From Multifurca ochricompacta (Eukaryota; Basidiomycota; Agaricomycetes; Russulales; Russulaceae): 64,000 bases of DNA. The notes under the pieces are model-generated. The model worked only from the letters and a program-made list of their open reading frames with translations. It was not told the DNA's origin and did not search any database. Shown here piece by piece: positions 23,101 to 36,560 of this stretch (positions within the stretch are counted from its first letter, which is position 1; every line of letters begins with the position of its first letter). Both the position numbers and the translations under genes were made by a program. The stretch is from assembly GCA_022496185.1 (NCBI GenBank), contig WTXG01000019.1, positions 124,001 through 188,000 of the forward strand, written 5' to 3'.

Positions 23101-23842
23101 CCAGGTTCCATGCAACAGGAAAGAGGTAGAGAATCTAAGGGACGGTCCATTTAGCGGTTTCCGGCCTTCTTCGGGTACATTTCTTGAGAAAGGTGTACCT
23201 AGGAAGTCTCCATTCGAGGGCAAGCGGGGCAAGAAGAAAAAGGCTTTATCAGAGGCCGACCCTGAGATATTGAAGGGGCAGAAAGCTAAACTCACCTCCG
23301 TGGATGCGGACGGGTTGCCTGTCGCAGGCCATGTGATAGACGACGGGGTGGAAGATGTGTTGAACGAAATACAATCCGAAGTGGAGGAGGATGAACTCGC
23401 TGAAGGCGAAGACGGCTCTGGGTTTGTGCTAGGAACAGACGACAAAGCACAGCCGTCACGATGGCAGTCCGAGGTCCTCTGCGTGGCGGACCCCTTTATT
23501 AGAGCAAAGGTAAGGGCTACTTCAAAATGTATGCCTTACCCCTCTTGCCGACCTGAGAAACTGTAGAACCTAGCAGGACCCATCAGACCCCACGTCATCG
23601 CGCGCTTCAGGGAAGATTGCCAGCGGGTGGTGCTGCAACTCCGTCTGGGAGGAAATCTCGATACCCTCCTGCGCTTCGACCCACGCACGTACTCATGCAC
23701 TCCCTCGCCACAGCCACCTCCGAGGCGAAGGCAGCAACCCCAGCGAGGTGCACATGATGGCCGGAGAGATAGGAATCGAAGTCGGCCTGCGCGAGGCTTC
23801 TCTCGCGGCGGTGGGCCGAGCACGAGCCGAGGGGCTACGTAA
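20193..23842 (+). CDS. Tandem Cid1/TUTase-like nucleotidyltransferase, two modules, first degenerate
   Basis: Non-canonical RNA nucleotidyltransferase. Module 2 (about 21990-23640) is intact: VFGSTQYGVDGQTSDLDLVV with the GS and D-x-D residues, third Asp in GIQCDLNIND, a central domain ending ITFSSYALAVMTVGLLQ, YWGHEHDYGNNLMNVRLG, and a PAP-associated end DPFIRAKNLAGPI. Module 1 (about 20300-21720) has matching elements: EISPVDLMIV in place of SDLDLVV, GSDFTNLPDIY matching DVDLSSLPP, PTIRHTYNLLHLYSRRNPHL, an AYAL-like GALCLLLIRFFQ, and DPFVMTHNHTFNV. Its GS, first Asp and third Asp are replaced, so it is probably catalytically dead. The tail is basic and Arg/Gly-rich (RRDRNRSRPARGFSRGGG). No zinc knuckle was seen. 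Exon joins in frame (for example CAA|GTGACC...CTATAG at 20244-20297) support one gene. Whether it adds U or A is unknown. Confidence 0.8.
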
Positions 23843-23895
23843 TAATAATAGTAATAGTAATAGAGAGGGAGAGAGAGAGGGAGAGGGAGGGAAGA
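23840..23895. repeat. AAT/AGT and GA microsatellite
   Basis: Short tandem AAT/AGT units change into a GAGAGGGAGA purine run directly after the stop codon of the nucleotidyltransferase gene. Simple repeat in the 3' region. Confidence 0.8.
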
Positions 23896-24161
23896 CAAGA
23901 CAGAGATAGTGATATATAATCAGATACGAACGATCCGATATTCCGTCGCCTTCATCAGACTCTCACTCTCCGTCTCCGTCTCCGTCCCCGTCTTCTCCCG
24001 CAACGGGTAAGTGATGAGATGAGATGTCAAATTTAAATTCAAGTATAAACCCTTCTTACGAGCCAGCGTCGTGCTAGGCTGAACGCCCAACCTTGACTCG
24101 GACTCGTGTTTGAATAAAAAGGAACAAATCTCATCCCATCGACGACGGCGGTCAGACCAAA

Positions 24162-26356
<2,195 letters not shown>

Positions 26357-26784
26357 ACATCTATTCACTCAACCGGCATTGAGACACCAACTCTTTCTAT
26401 CCCCTCTTAAGTCGTCCACAACTCACGGTGATTATGTGCTTTATGATGTAGGTCGTAATTGACCCCTCATCGCGTGATTTCGGTTTTCACAACATTTTGA
26501 CGATGTACCAAGTATATTGGTGTACCCGTCCATCCCTCACGTTTTTTTCTTTTTCCTTTTGTCGTGTTTCGTTTCGAGGAAGACTGGATCGGTCTTGGTG
26601 CAATCGGGCAGAAATTGATATAGTACGTGTGTACTCTTCATGTAGTGCGATGTGCTGCTGTGTAGCATATGCATATGAACGTTGTACTATTTCTTGTTTT
26701 CGTGTTTCGCGCATCATCCGCGCTATAAAATAATATGGAGTCGTTTTAGCGCCAACGCTCATGTGCTGTGGCTGCTGCTAATCC
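26357..26784. other. Intergenic between two plus-strand genes
   Basis: Contains the kinase 3' region and the leader of the polynucleotide kinase gene. A T-rich block (about 26540-26565) and CATATGCATATG (26667-26678) are visible. No gene seen. Confidence 0.4.
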
Positions 26785-28753
26785 ATGTCAACTTCCACTA
26801 ACAAGCCTGGACATGAATCAACTGCTCTCTCCGTGAAACGGAAAAGGAACGACGCAGTGGACGTGGACAATCCTGGATCACTTCAGGGTGCCAACCAACG
26901 TGAAGCTAAATTACCCAAACGTGCGTTTACTACACACATACCTGATGTATACGACAACGCGCGTTGCCCTCACCATCACGGCAGGAGGGGTCGTACTAGT
27001 TGGATCCGAAGTTTCTCTTACTGACTGGACAACTCATTCTTCAGTCTTTCCAATCTTTGAAAAACGCGCAGCGGGGGAAGGGGGGACTGAAGATCAGCCC
27101 TTCAGGTGGCTCATACCCTCACTGAGTCCGACGCGCAGCTGCCTGCACGGTGTACATCTAACACCGACCGCATCTTCGCGCGTCGCGGCGTTCGATCTTG
27201 ACGGCACGATCATCAAGTCGCTTTATACCACAAGCCGGCTCGGGCGCACGAGCTCCAGAGATGAAAGACGCGTGATGAAAAAAGTGAACGAAGTCGAATG
27301 GGAGTGGTGGAAGGCCGTTGTACCGCAGAAATTGAAAGAAGTGCATAATTCTGGGTGTGTTATCGTGTTTCTTTCAAGGAATCTGTATATATATGCAAAG
27401 GTGCCCCCAGCACTAATCATCATTTGGCAGGTACTCCATCGTGCTGATCTCAAATCAAAACCTCAAACCGGCAGGGCTTGTGGGCTGGAAGAAAAAAATC
27501 TCAATAATTGCCGCTGCTGTGCGTGTTCCTAACAGCGCCGTTTTCTGTTATCCTTAGCTTTTGCGCTGACGCCTCAGCCCTTCAGATACCAGAACTACCG
27601 TTTCGAATTTTTGCGGCCACAGCTAAAGATGGTCACCGGAAGCCGATGCCTGGGATGTGGTTCGAACTGGAGCGCATTTTTGCTGAAGATGGTATCACGA
27701 TAGGTCATTCGTATTCTTCCAGTCCCTTGATTATTCGCTTATCCTCTCCAAGATAAAAGCACGTCATATTACGTTGGCGACGCAGCTGGGCGCAGTGACG
27801 ATTTTGCATCGACCGATAGAAAGTTTGCGATTAATGTTGGAGTACAGTTCTACACCCCAGAAGTAAGTGGATTTTCTGTCGTGTATCGGTGGCACTCCCT
27901 GGACGACATCAGGAATACTTCCTAGAGATACCTCCAGCACCGTATACACTCCCGGGGTTCCACGTTTCCACTCTTGAGAAGGGTAAGAGCTGGTCACCCT
28001 CCTCCACATACACCCTTTATCAACCCCCGAGTTTTAGACTCTTGCCGTTCCCTGGGTATCCCCTATGTCTTGCCACTGGATCTTCAACCAGAGGTTGTAC
28101 TCTTCGTCGGACCCCCGTGCTTAGGGAAATCAACATTCTACCGCACGCATTTCGCCCCAGCAGGATACGTGCATGTGAACCAAGACACACTAGGCTCGCG
28201 TCTTAAATGTGTCAAGGCTGCTGAAGAAGCACTAGTAGCCGGGAAGAGTTGTGTGATTGGTCTGCTTTCGCCCATGCCTCATCAGCTTCATCTATTTACT
28301 TTGAATACACGTAGACAACACAAATCGAGATGTGCAGACGCGCAAGTACTATCTTGACATTGCGAAGCGGTTCCAAGTACCTGCACGGTGACAATTTTCC
28401 GGTTTGTTGAAGCCACTTCGTATGCTGAAGATTCCAGATGTTTCGTTTTTCAAGGATCCACTGAGCTTTCCTGGCATAACAACCTTTATCGCGCATATGC
28501 CAGGCCAGCATCAGTTATTGCTCGAGAAGTGCGTAAATATTTCAACCAAGCTATTTCCATCTTGTTTATCACAACACTGTAGCCTGCACGCGCACTAGTA
28601 CCATACGCTGCGATCGTTGGGTTTGCAGATGCTTACAAGGCCCCTTCTGTTAAAGAGGGTTTCACCAAGGTGCTAGATATTCCATGGGTATTCGAAGGCA
28701 GCGAGGAAGAGAGGCGGCATTGGAATATGTGGTTACAAATTGACGGCAAATAG
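26785..28753 (+). CDS. PNK1: Bifunctional polynucleotide 3'-phosphatase / 5'-kinase
   Basis: DNA strand-break end-processing enzyme: removes 3'-phosphates and phosphorylates 5'-hydroxyls before ligation. Seen: a basic N-terminus (VKRKRND), then the HAD phosphatase domain with [12 protein letters not shown] (nucleophile Asp and general-acid Asp), [35 protein letters not shown] (motif II Ser), and YYVGDAAGR for the last acidic motif. The kinase domain follows: [20 protein letters not shown] (Walker A), [31 protein letters not shown] with the DNTN signature, and a C-terminus [15 protein letters not shown], ending QIDGK then TAG. There is no FHA domain, unlike the mammalian enzyme and like S. pombe Pnk1. 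About eight introns. Confidence 0.92.
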
Positions 28754-28992
28754 TTGTTCCGTGCATTTTGCACGCACCCTATTGGTATTCAATATCATCC
28801 GGTGATGAGGAGACATGGTAGATGCTGTCTGGAGCAGTCAGGGTGCGCTACAGCTTTCATGGCGGCATAACAATACAAGAAGCAAGATAATCAGTAAATG
28901 GGATTGGAACTTTCAGAGGAGAGTGAGACGAAGGATCAAAGAGCCCAAACGATGCCATTGCTGAGAGACGCTCTTATGTCGTAGGCTTGATG

Positions 28993-31900
28993 CTATTCAG
29001 GCGGACGACGAGAGGGAGTAGGGACACGTTCTCGCTGGATGCATAGAACTGCACGCAGTTGACGTGAATCTGAGCGAAATTTCTTCAACTCTTTGTGGCC
29101 ACAGAAGCAAGAAGTCATACCCTGAGCCAATGATTGAAATTGGTTTCAAATCTGACCAAAAAGTCTGATCGTTTCTTCGCCCCAGCGTCGCCGTCCGGAG
29201 TTTCCGAGGCAACAAGCGCCTTATTTGCATCTTTCGTAAATGAGGACGTATACAAAGCGAATGTTGAACACGTCACAATCAGCTTGGAAAATGCCTGTTT
29301 AGGCCGGAACGCAAGCATGAGCCAAAATTTAACCCCCCGCAAAAATTATGGCGTACGTTCAACAATTTTGAACTGGTGAGCATGCACTCTTTCATGCAAG
29401 TGTCGAGAAAGTCGACGTGATCACGCAAAAGCTGGTCTACCGTGGTCACTTTTGATAATTTCGCTTCAAGGGAGCGCCAATTTGGCTCTAGTACCTCGTG
29501 GGTGACGAAGGCGAGGATCTGTTGCACCCAAGCAAGCATCCGCGCACGCAGGACGAAGAGGCGGAGGCGCCATATAGCGAATTCGGGTGGCACATCCGTG
29601 CGCCGCCACACTGGACCTTGCTGCTCGAGCCACATCGCAGAAAGCGCTTGCTCAACATGTTTGAGGTGTAAAAGGAAACGAAAAAGGAGCTGATAGCGCA
29701 AGATGGTCTTGCGCGAGATGACGAGCGACAGCGGGAACTTGACGTTAAGGTCAAGCTGGAGTGCATCGATGGCTGTAGGGACCGTGAACCGGTATTCAGG
29801 CGGCAAGTGGCGTGAGAGTGAGACGGACCTAACATGGGCTTTTTCTCGTCCTTCTCCTTCCCTTTCTTATGGTGTTCGTCGTGACCACCGTCGCCAGCGG
29901 GGTCGCCCTCGTCACCGATGACGCCGCTAACGTTAACGATGCGGAGTAGCCACTCATAGAGTCCTGTGGTTGCCATTGCAATACGCACGTCCTCGCGAAA
30001 GGGAACATCATCACCGTGAGCGTCTGCACCCAGCGCCAGGTCAAGCAGGCTTTGAAGCTTTACAAGCGATGCTGCCTTAGCGGTCTTGCGCAGTTCCGTA
30101 TGGGCAAGGTCGAGGAAGTGGGTGAGGTAGGAGGAATGAGAGAGGAAGAAGCAACGCTTGAGACAGTTGAGACGCGGGACGAGACCTTGATCGCGCAAGA
30201 GGAGCTGAAGAAGCGTGCGGTTGGCATGCGAATAGTCGTCTTCAATAAATTTATAGAAGCTTAAGACCCCGAGTAAGCGCATAGTGTGCCATGAATATGT
30301 ATGTAGGCCGCTGACCGTTCGTCATCCATGGCCAGATCATCATCGCGTAGGTTGGTGACTTTCCGTACCTCGATTCCACACTCACGGATCACGTTTAGAT
30401 ATTTCCCTGCGAGTAGGACTTTATGCTTCCAACTTTCTAATAACGGAGGGATGCACGCTCCCCCAGGTAGGCGCCCACTCCCAGTCCTGGGTGGGGGCAC
30501 ACCTGCTTGATGTCGTTTGTTCAGAGCGCCGAGTGTCGAACCATCACGCAGCTGGTGAGCAGCTCGCATCAAATATTTAGTAACACTGTGACGTTGGTGA
30601 GCAACTCACTGTGTATCGCCGTTCCCAGTATTCATCCGTGTAATCCATCTCGAGCGTACCACGGTTGATGAACCTGCTTTCTTTGACGCAAAACTCCTCG
30701 TACGGATCCGTAAGAGTGCCTGTACGTGTCCACTGCTGAAGCATCTCGACGTACGGCCGACCAGCCGCGCGCAGAAGTGTACCATATAGCGCTCGTGCCG
30801 CGGGGTCACCAGCGGTATACTGCATCCTTGTGTGAAGAATGGAAAGAACTTCACCGCCCTTTACGGCGATCCCGTCCGCACCGGCCTCGATTTCAGACAG
30901 AACGGCTTTGAGTTTTGCACCCCCAAGGCCAAGTGCCTCGTTTCGCGCAGCATCTTCGAGGTCCTCTCCGGAAGATAGTGAGCTATCACCTCCCGGACTC
31001 TCTGTCGATGCCAGCTCGGTGATCAGCTGATAGATGAGCGAGAGGGTATGAATGGTAGGGTGGACATAAAACCAGAATTTCTGGAGAGTGAAATGCGGGG
31101 ACGTGTTGAAGGCATGTTCAAGTTGTGACAGAAGGGTCTGGTAATCCTGTGTGCGGGGTTAAGAATGAGTTTGGAGAGCGCGTGACGGATAAGTACAGAC
31201 TCAAATACCTTTAGCATATCGCGCAGGGCTGCACAGAGTGCATGATTGACGCGCCCAAGGTCGAGGTGACACCGTAACTCAATAAATGACGATATTGCGG
31301 TGTAATATGTTGCAAGTGGAAGGATCTTTTCGACTAGGTCGCGTAATGACGGGTCTGGAACGAGTTGCTGGATTTTGTGCAATAGGAGACCAGATGAACG
31401 CACCTAATCGTTTCAAGACGACGAATTGGATTCCCCGGAGGGCATCATCGTCTTCTGGCGAGTAGTCCTCATGATACGTTATATAGGTCCCTTCGATGCC
31501 CTACTTATCGCGTCCGGTGAGACCAAATCACGGAGGAAAGATAGGTCACGCGCCATGAGAACGAAAAGCAAATCCTCGAGAATCATTGCCTCCTGTACTT
31601 CCAAGGGGAACGAATCAAAAGGTTCCTCCCTGGCCTTGCCCTTCGATTTTGGGGCGGTCGTACCAGAAACGATACGCGAATTGAGCGGCGCGCGGACAAA
31701 GGATTCCTCTGAAATGAAGGAAGGCTCTATGGCAAGATATGATATCTCATAAGCTTGCAATGAGGCGAGCCGAACAGTCACGATAACGCATACCTCTCCA
31801 TCGAGAATCAGCAGGTGGTGAGGCACGACCGTTGATTTGTTCTTCACCTTCGAGACGATGTCTGTTCCTCCGAGCAGAGGCGATTGTACCAGTGACCTGA

Positions 31901-32029
31901 GGACGATTAACGAAAAAAGACGAAGATATAAATAAATATATATATATATACTTTAGCGTATTCTTTTGTCGATAATGACAAGTTATTCTTGCGGCCGATA
32001 ATACGTGGTCTGGGAGTGAATGGATCCAT
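28993..32029 (-). CDS. SPC97: Gamma-tubulin complex component 2 (GCP2 / SPC97 / Alp4)
   Basis: Core subunit of the gamma-tubulin small complex that nucleates microtubules at spindle pole bodies. Seen: first exon MDPFTPRPRIIGRKNNLL at 32029, intron with donor GTATATATA, then the GRIP1 region: EVQEAMILEDLLFVLM, PSLRDLVEKILPLATYYTAI, GRVNHALCAALRDML, GTLTDPYEEFCVKESRF, EYWERRYT, PPLLESWKHKVLLAGKYLNVIREC. The GRIP2 half has YKFIEDDYSHANRTLLQLLL, HFLDLAHTELRK, LDLNVKFPLSLVISRKTILRYQLLFRFL, CTWL-like MWLEQQGPVWRR, FVLRARMLAWVQQIL, and DHVDFLDTCMKECML. The segment DLVEKILPLATYYT...MVNHALCAA-like identifies GCP2 rather than GCP3. The last exon, after an intron just upstream of 29090, ends PTPSRRPPE and TAG; this tail is less certain. 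It is divergent from uS4m. Confidence 0.9.
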
Positions 32030-32118
32030 TATTTAGTGTGTTAGTGAGTAAGCGCTCCTTCTCGCTTCGAAGCGAAGCGTGTCTTTGTTGACCTTCACTC
32101 AACTCGTCTGGTCCGACG
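32030..32118. promoter_or_regulatory. 89-base divergent promoter region with perfect 12-base palindrome
   Basis: Only 89 bases separate the opposing start codons of GCP2 and uS4m, so both transcription starts must lie in or very near it. Within it CGCTTCGAAGCG (32063-32074) is a perfect palindrome, followed by a repeat of AGCG. It could bind a dimeric factor serving both genes; that role is inference. Confidence 0.5.
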
Positions 32119-33198
32119 ATGCGCGACCTCAACCTTTACAATTTTAAGAGGGCCCTCCCTCGTATGGTACATCTTTGTTATTACCTGACTTTATTGTTGC
32201 CTCGTTCTAACTCACTCGTAGAGCTGGACCCAAGAAAATCTCTACAACTTATGGCGTCGCTCCCTTGGTGAGCTTGCAAATGAAGCCGACTTTACGCGAA
32301 CACAAAAGACCTTATTCCAACAGCGTTGGATTGCAAAGCGGCTCGTGCGCGCTTATCATGGCGATTTCATCAACGAAAAGACCTTCAAGCGTTGGTATCT
32401 CCCAGCACACTTCCAGACGTGCGTCCGCGCTGGGGACAAACAGAGGATTACGCAACCCAGCTGAACAAATGGGCGAAATTGTCGAAAGCGGTCGACAAGG
32501 ATGTAAAAGCCCGACGGCAGGAGATCGACGGAGGGGAACAGGAGGAACTGCCACCCGTAGGCAGCTTGATGTTCTCGGAAGTGGAGCGCCGAATCGACGT
32601 GGTTATTTTCCGCGCATGTATGGCCCACAGCGTGTACGACGCACGGAGGATGGTTGTGCACGGCCAGGTGTTACTCAATGGAAAGAAGGTACGCCACCCT
32701 CGCCACTTGTGATCCACTTCACCAACACACTAGTAGCATCAAAACGCGAACACCCGTCTCGCACCAGGTGACATGGTCTCCGTTGACCCGAAGGTGATTT
32801 CCTTCCTTCAACCGAAGGTTCCGAGTGCGGACATGTCCTCAGAAGAGCTAGCCGCAGACGAACCCAAAGTTGTTACGTCGGCTTATTCCACGCCGAACCC
32901 ATCTTCATCACAACCCCAGTCTTCCAACCCTATCCACGACAAGAGCCTTACTCCATTCCAACTCCCGGCTTATGCATCGCCATTCATCTTCATCCCCGCA
33001 TATCTTGAGGTTTCCTTCGCGACATGCTCTGTTGTTTACGTGCGACATCCCACCGCACGCCCTGGTTACTCAGAAATTCCGACGCCATACGATGCTGACG
33101 GTGAGGTTGTGCGGCTTGCATGGGAATGGTACTCCAAAGTGCGACCGAGGAACCGAAGCAAGCGCCAACTTGCACGCGAGCCAGAGAACCGGCAATAG
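32119..33198 (+). CDS. NAM9: Mitochondrial ribosomal protein uS4m (NAM9), single-base frame break
   Basis: Small-subunit mitochondrial ribosomal protein of the S4 family that binds 16S-like rRNA during assembly. Seen: exon 1 MRDLNLYNFKRALPRM (32119), intron to 32220, then SWTQENLYNLWRRS, QQRWIAKRLVRAYHGDFI, KTFKRWYLP. After WYLP the frame jumps: the conserved continuation STLPDVRPR is in the next frame, and one missing base in the CCC at 32401-32403 explains it. The S4 RNA-binding domain follows: MFSEVERRIDVVIFRACMAH, SVYDARRMVVHGQVLLNGKK, then after an intron TRLAPGDMVSVDP. A long C-terminal extension ends RSKRQLAREPENRQ. The frame break is more likely a sequence error than loss of an essential gene. 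Confidence 0.85.
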
Positions 33199-33559
33199 AT
33201 GTGCTTTGTCCAGTTGTTGCTACCAAGCATGGAATCAATAGACCTGCGAGTGTCCATACCATACCGTTAGTTTTAATAAGCTTTGACGGCCGTAAATAAG
33301 CCCATCAAGCACTGCGCTTATTAACGTGAGAGCAGGGCTTATTGAGAGCAGCAGGGCCAGGACATCCCGTCAGTAAGCACGAACAAAGAGCTTGATCAAT
33401 CCCCGATCACCGAATTGACTTTGACTTTGACTTTGATGAGTTGAGTAATCTACTGAGGAGATAGAACTGATGTGATTCGTAAATCGTATAAAGCCAGCCT
33501 CAATTTTTCTTTTTTAAAAAAAATCTTGCTCTCGTGTCTCACCTGTTTTTACCCAAATT
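33199..33559. other. Intergenic between uS4m and the NmrA-like gene
   Basis: Contains a small tandem of TTGACT/TTTGAC units (33415-33442) and the TATA-bearing promoter of the next gene. No coding pattern. Confidence 0.45.
33487..33492 (+). promoter_or_regulatory. TATA box (TATAAA) of the NmrA-like gene
   Basis: TATAAA lies 68 bases upstream of the ATG at 33560 and is followed by a pyrimidine/T-rich leader. Position is compatible with a core promoter element; not proven. Confidence 0.5.
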
Positions 33560-34639
33560 ATGTCGGGCTTCAAGAATTTTACCATTGCTGGCTCCGGCGT
33601 AGTGGGCGATTATATTATTCGAGAGCTCCTTAAGCTAAAAGAAGAGGGCAAAATCGACAAAGTGACTATCCTCACCCGTTCGGTAAGTTCCCCTCGTGCA
33701 CCATCCGACCGCTACCAAGTACTCTCGTTCGTTTTCGTTCACACTTACCTGTCGTTTCATTTTAGGACTCTAGCAGCTTGGACCAACACAGGGCTTCTGG
33801 CGTGACAATCACTGTCGTGAACTATGGATCAGCCGAGTCGTTGAAGAATGCCGTCACCGGATCGGACGTTGTGATCTCTACAGTTGGGCATGGTGCAGTT
33901 GCCCTCCAAGCACAACACTTGCTTGCCGAGCAGGCAAAAGCTGCGGGTGTAAAGCTTTTTGTTCCATCTGAGTTTGGTCACACGACGGATCGGGAGAACC
34001 CTAAGGATGTGTTTGCGCTTAAGCAATCCGTCCACCACAAGTTGAAGGAACTGGATTTGCCGTACTCACTTTTCTTCACGGGTCCGCACTTGAACTACGT
34101 TTTTGTTCCGTATGTGATCCAGCCTTGCGTCGCGCTTCGCTTGTGCTTAACTACGGTACAGTGCGATCGGCTTGGACCTCAAGAGTGGCAATGTTACCGC
34201 TGGATTGGACGGCAATGCGCTTAACTCGTTCACTGCGCAGTCGGACATTGGTCGATTCGTTGCGTACGTACTCACCCAATTGCCACGGTCCAAACTTGAG
34301 TGGCGGACCTTCCGTATTGAGGCCGAGCGTAAGGTAAGGAACTTTGGAAATATATTATCTGTGGATAGATCAGCGGCTGACGCTGTTGGTCTCTACTGGT
34401 AGTCCTTCAACCAGATTTTCAAGGAGTACGAAGAAAAGACGGGCACAAAGCTAAACGTGACCTACCGTTCCGAGTCCGAGCTGAAAGCCGCCTTAAAGAA
34501 GAACCCTGCAGATTTTGCAGCTATCTTGCAACTTGATTGGGGACATAGTGGGGGTCTTGTGGGCCGGTTGGACCAGTTAAGCGTTTCGGAGTATCCAGAC
34601 TGGAATCCCAAGTCCATCGCCGATGTCGTGTACTCCTAA
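33560..34639 (+). CDS. NmrA-like / isoflavone-reductase-like NAD(P)-binding protein
   Basis: Atypical short-chain dehydrogenase of the NmrA-like family; members are either NAD(P)H-dependent reductases or redox-sensing regulators. Seen: FTIAGSGVVGDYIIRELL (Rossmann nucleotide motif, GxGxxG-like with Ser in the loop), KVTILTRS; DVVISTVGHGAVALQAQHLL; AGVKLFVPSEFGH; and FALKQSVHHKLKELDLPYS, with the Lys that is conserved in the isoflavone-reductase branch. Later exons give TAGLDGNALNSFTAQSDIGRF and an SFNQIFKEYEEKTG segment, ending NPKSIADVVYS. Three introns (33682-33765, about 34111-34160, and about 34333-34402). Substrate unknown. Complete and about 300 residues, normal for the family. Confidence 0.85.
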
Positions 34640-34882
34640 TTTAGGACGGGGGACCTTGGCACATGCACACATGAGCCACGGTCGTGTAGGGTACGATACC
34701 AATGTATTGATGGTGTTGTCTGTCGACGACGTTGGACAGCAGCAGAAGAATGTGAGATGATCCCAAATCGAATCAATCACAATCACCAATTAATACAATT
34801 CCATCGGCGGCCCGAATTCGTACTACTTCCTTTCATTCATCCATCGGACCTCAACTTAACTTTATATTTTCTTTCTTTTGAA

Positions 34883-35848
34883 ATGGCGTCTAGACCATTA
34901 AATGATGACGAAGTGCTTAGTGAGATGAACAAAATGGTGCATCTTGTGACACTCTCTTTTCGTTGGTGCAATAACATTTGCGGGCATGTATCAAACTCTA
35001 GGTTGCGTTCATCAAGCAGGAGGCCCTTGAAAAGGCTCGCGAGATCAAAGTAAAAGCGGATGAGGAATTTGCGATTGATAAAGTCCATAAATCAATCCCA
35101 TTCGTTCTTCAATGGCAACTCACTCCATACCGACAGGCAAAGCTTGTGAAGCAAGAGCAGCAAGCCATTGATGCACAGTTCGAGAAGAAGCGCAAGGGTA
35201 CAGAGACTGCGCAGAAGATGTGCGTTCCCCTTATCTTACCACCAGTGCCGAAACAATGAATCGTCCCCTTGATAGTCAGCAGTCGACCTTGACGAACAAG
35301 TCGCGACTGCGGCTCCTACACCGTCGAGAGGAGCATCTGCAGGATCTTTTCACCTCCGCGCGTGCTCAAATTGCGCGACTCGCTGACGACGAGGCGCGCT
35401 ACGTCCAGTTTCTCGAAGGCGTGATCGTCCAGGGCCTTCTCCAGCTCCTCGAGCGATCAGTGACCGTGTATACGCGCGCCAAGGATGTGGCCATCACAAC
35501 ACGAGCCATTGATGGTGCCAAGGAGACTTACTACGAGATTAGTGGGCGGGAGGTAGAGGTCGAGCTGGACACATCACTAAGTGACGAACTGTAAGTCGCT
35601 CTTTCATATGGATCATCAATACTTGCTAAATTACTGGATGAGTAGCGCTGGTGGTGTCAAGCTCGCTAGTGGGTCGCGCCGCATCACGCTTGATAACACT
35701 CTCGACGAACGTTTGCGGCTCCTCGAGGATCGGGTGTGTACCGCGGGCTTTCGAGGTTGATTTATTTCTAATGTCTCCTACATAGATGCTCCCCGAAATC
35801 AGACATGACCTATTTGGACCGAATGAGAACAGGAAGTTCTTTACATAG
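34883..35848 (+). CDS. VMA4: V-type proton ATPase subunit E
   Basis: Peripheral stalk subunit of the V1 sector, needed for acidification of vacuoles and endosomes. Seen: MASRPLNDDEVLSEMNKM, then an intron, then VAFIKQEALEKAREIKVKAD with the long basic/acidic helix continuing EEFAIDK and KLVKQEQQAIDAQFEKKRKG, QSTLTNKSRLRLLHRREEHL, and the globular C-terminal half with VIVQGLLQLLERSVTVYTRAKD, GGVKLASGSRRITLDNTLDERL and LLEDRMLPEIRHDLFGPNENRKFF. Stop TAG at 35846-35848. Five introns of 45-80 bases. The whole family length (about 230 residues) is present. Confidence 0.92.
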
Positions 35849-36560
35849 ATTCAGGTGGAAGGCGTTCGCTGAGAAAGCTTCATTTCAAGGTGTGTATGTG
35901 TCCTCATGGCACAATAATACTGTTCTAACTTTCCCGCCACCGTGGTTGTCCTCGAATTCTAGGTAGCAGTAGAGGACCAAGTCATGCATTTTACAACGAG
36001 TGTACGAGATCCCATTCCGTGTATGTAGTCGTACCGGAAACGAGGACTTGAGCCATTGTCATACTCGCCAACGTTGGCTGAGGTGTTGAGTGAGATGGAA
36101 AGAAAGGCCCTGCCATGATTCAACTTATTACTCGCTCGCTCGGTTAGAACGATTTCATTAATTAATCGTGCACGAATCATGAAATCAATAACGTCAAAAC
36201 ACGGGCTCGCCCACCTCACGCTCTGCTGAGTCATGAAGGGGATGAGAGCCAGGAGTCGGGTTCCAAGTTTGCCAAGTTCGCGATGACTTACCGATACCCA
36301 CTCACTGATGCTTTCACTGCTTTCACGCATAATCAATCACTCGCGCTCGGGATTTATCTATAACTTATTTTTGGACTTTAAACGCCAAAGGCGTGCTGTG
36401 CGTGCCTCCAGCTACTGTCATCTTGTCCGATTTCAAACGCCCGTTGTAGAATCTCAATGGTTTTAGGTCGGCGGTTCAGCAGTATCGCCATCACCATTTC
36501 TCCTTATAAAAGGAGACTAACTGAGGCAGACACTTATGAGATCCCATCATCCGTCTTACA
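35849..36560. other. Intergenic, no gene recognised
   Basis: One 125-codon minus-strand open frame (36336-35959) has no recognisable motif and no splice context. The right end is the carboxylesterase promoter. Confidence 0.45.
36505..36510 (+). promoter_or_regulatory. TATA box (TATAAA) of the carboxylesterase gene
   Basis: TATAAA sits 51 bases before the ATG at 36561, inside the near-palindrome TCCTTATAAAAGGA. A well-placed core promoter element, consistent with a regulated secreted enzyme. Confidence 0.6.

Noticed and set aside
32401..32403. Programmed ribosomal frameshifting in uS4m, GNAT-Mss4 and ARO1
   Set aside because: No slippery heptamer or downstream stem was seen at any site, the shifts are isolated single losses in unrelated genes, and the families are not known to use frameshifting.
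35959..36336. 125-codon minus-strand open frame
   Set aside because: No motif, no splice signals forming a larger gene, and composition like the surrounding intergenic sequence.
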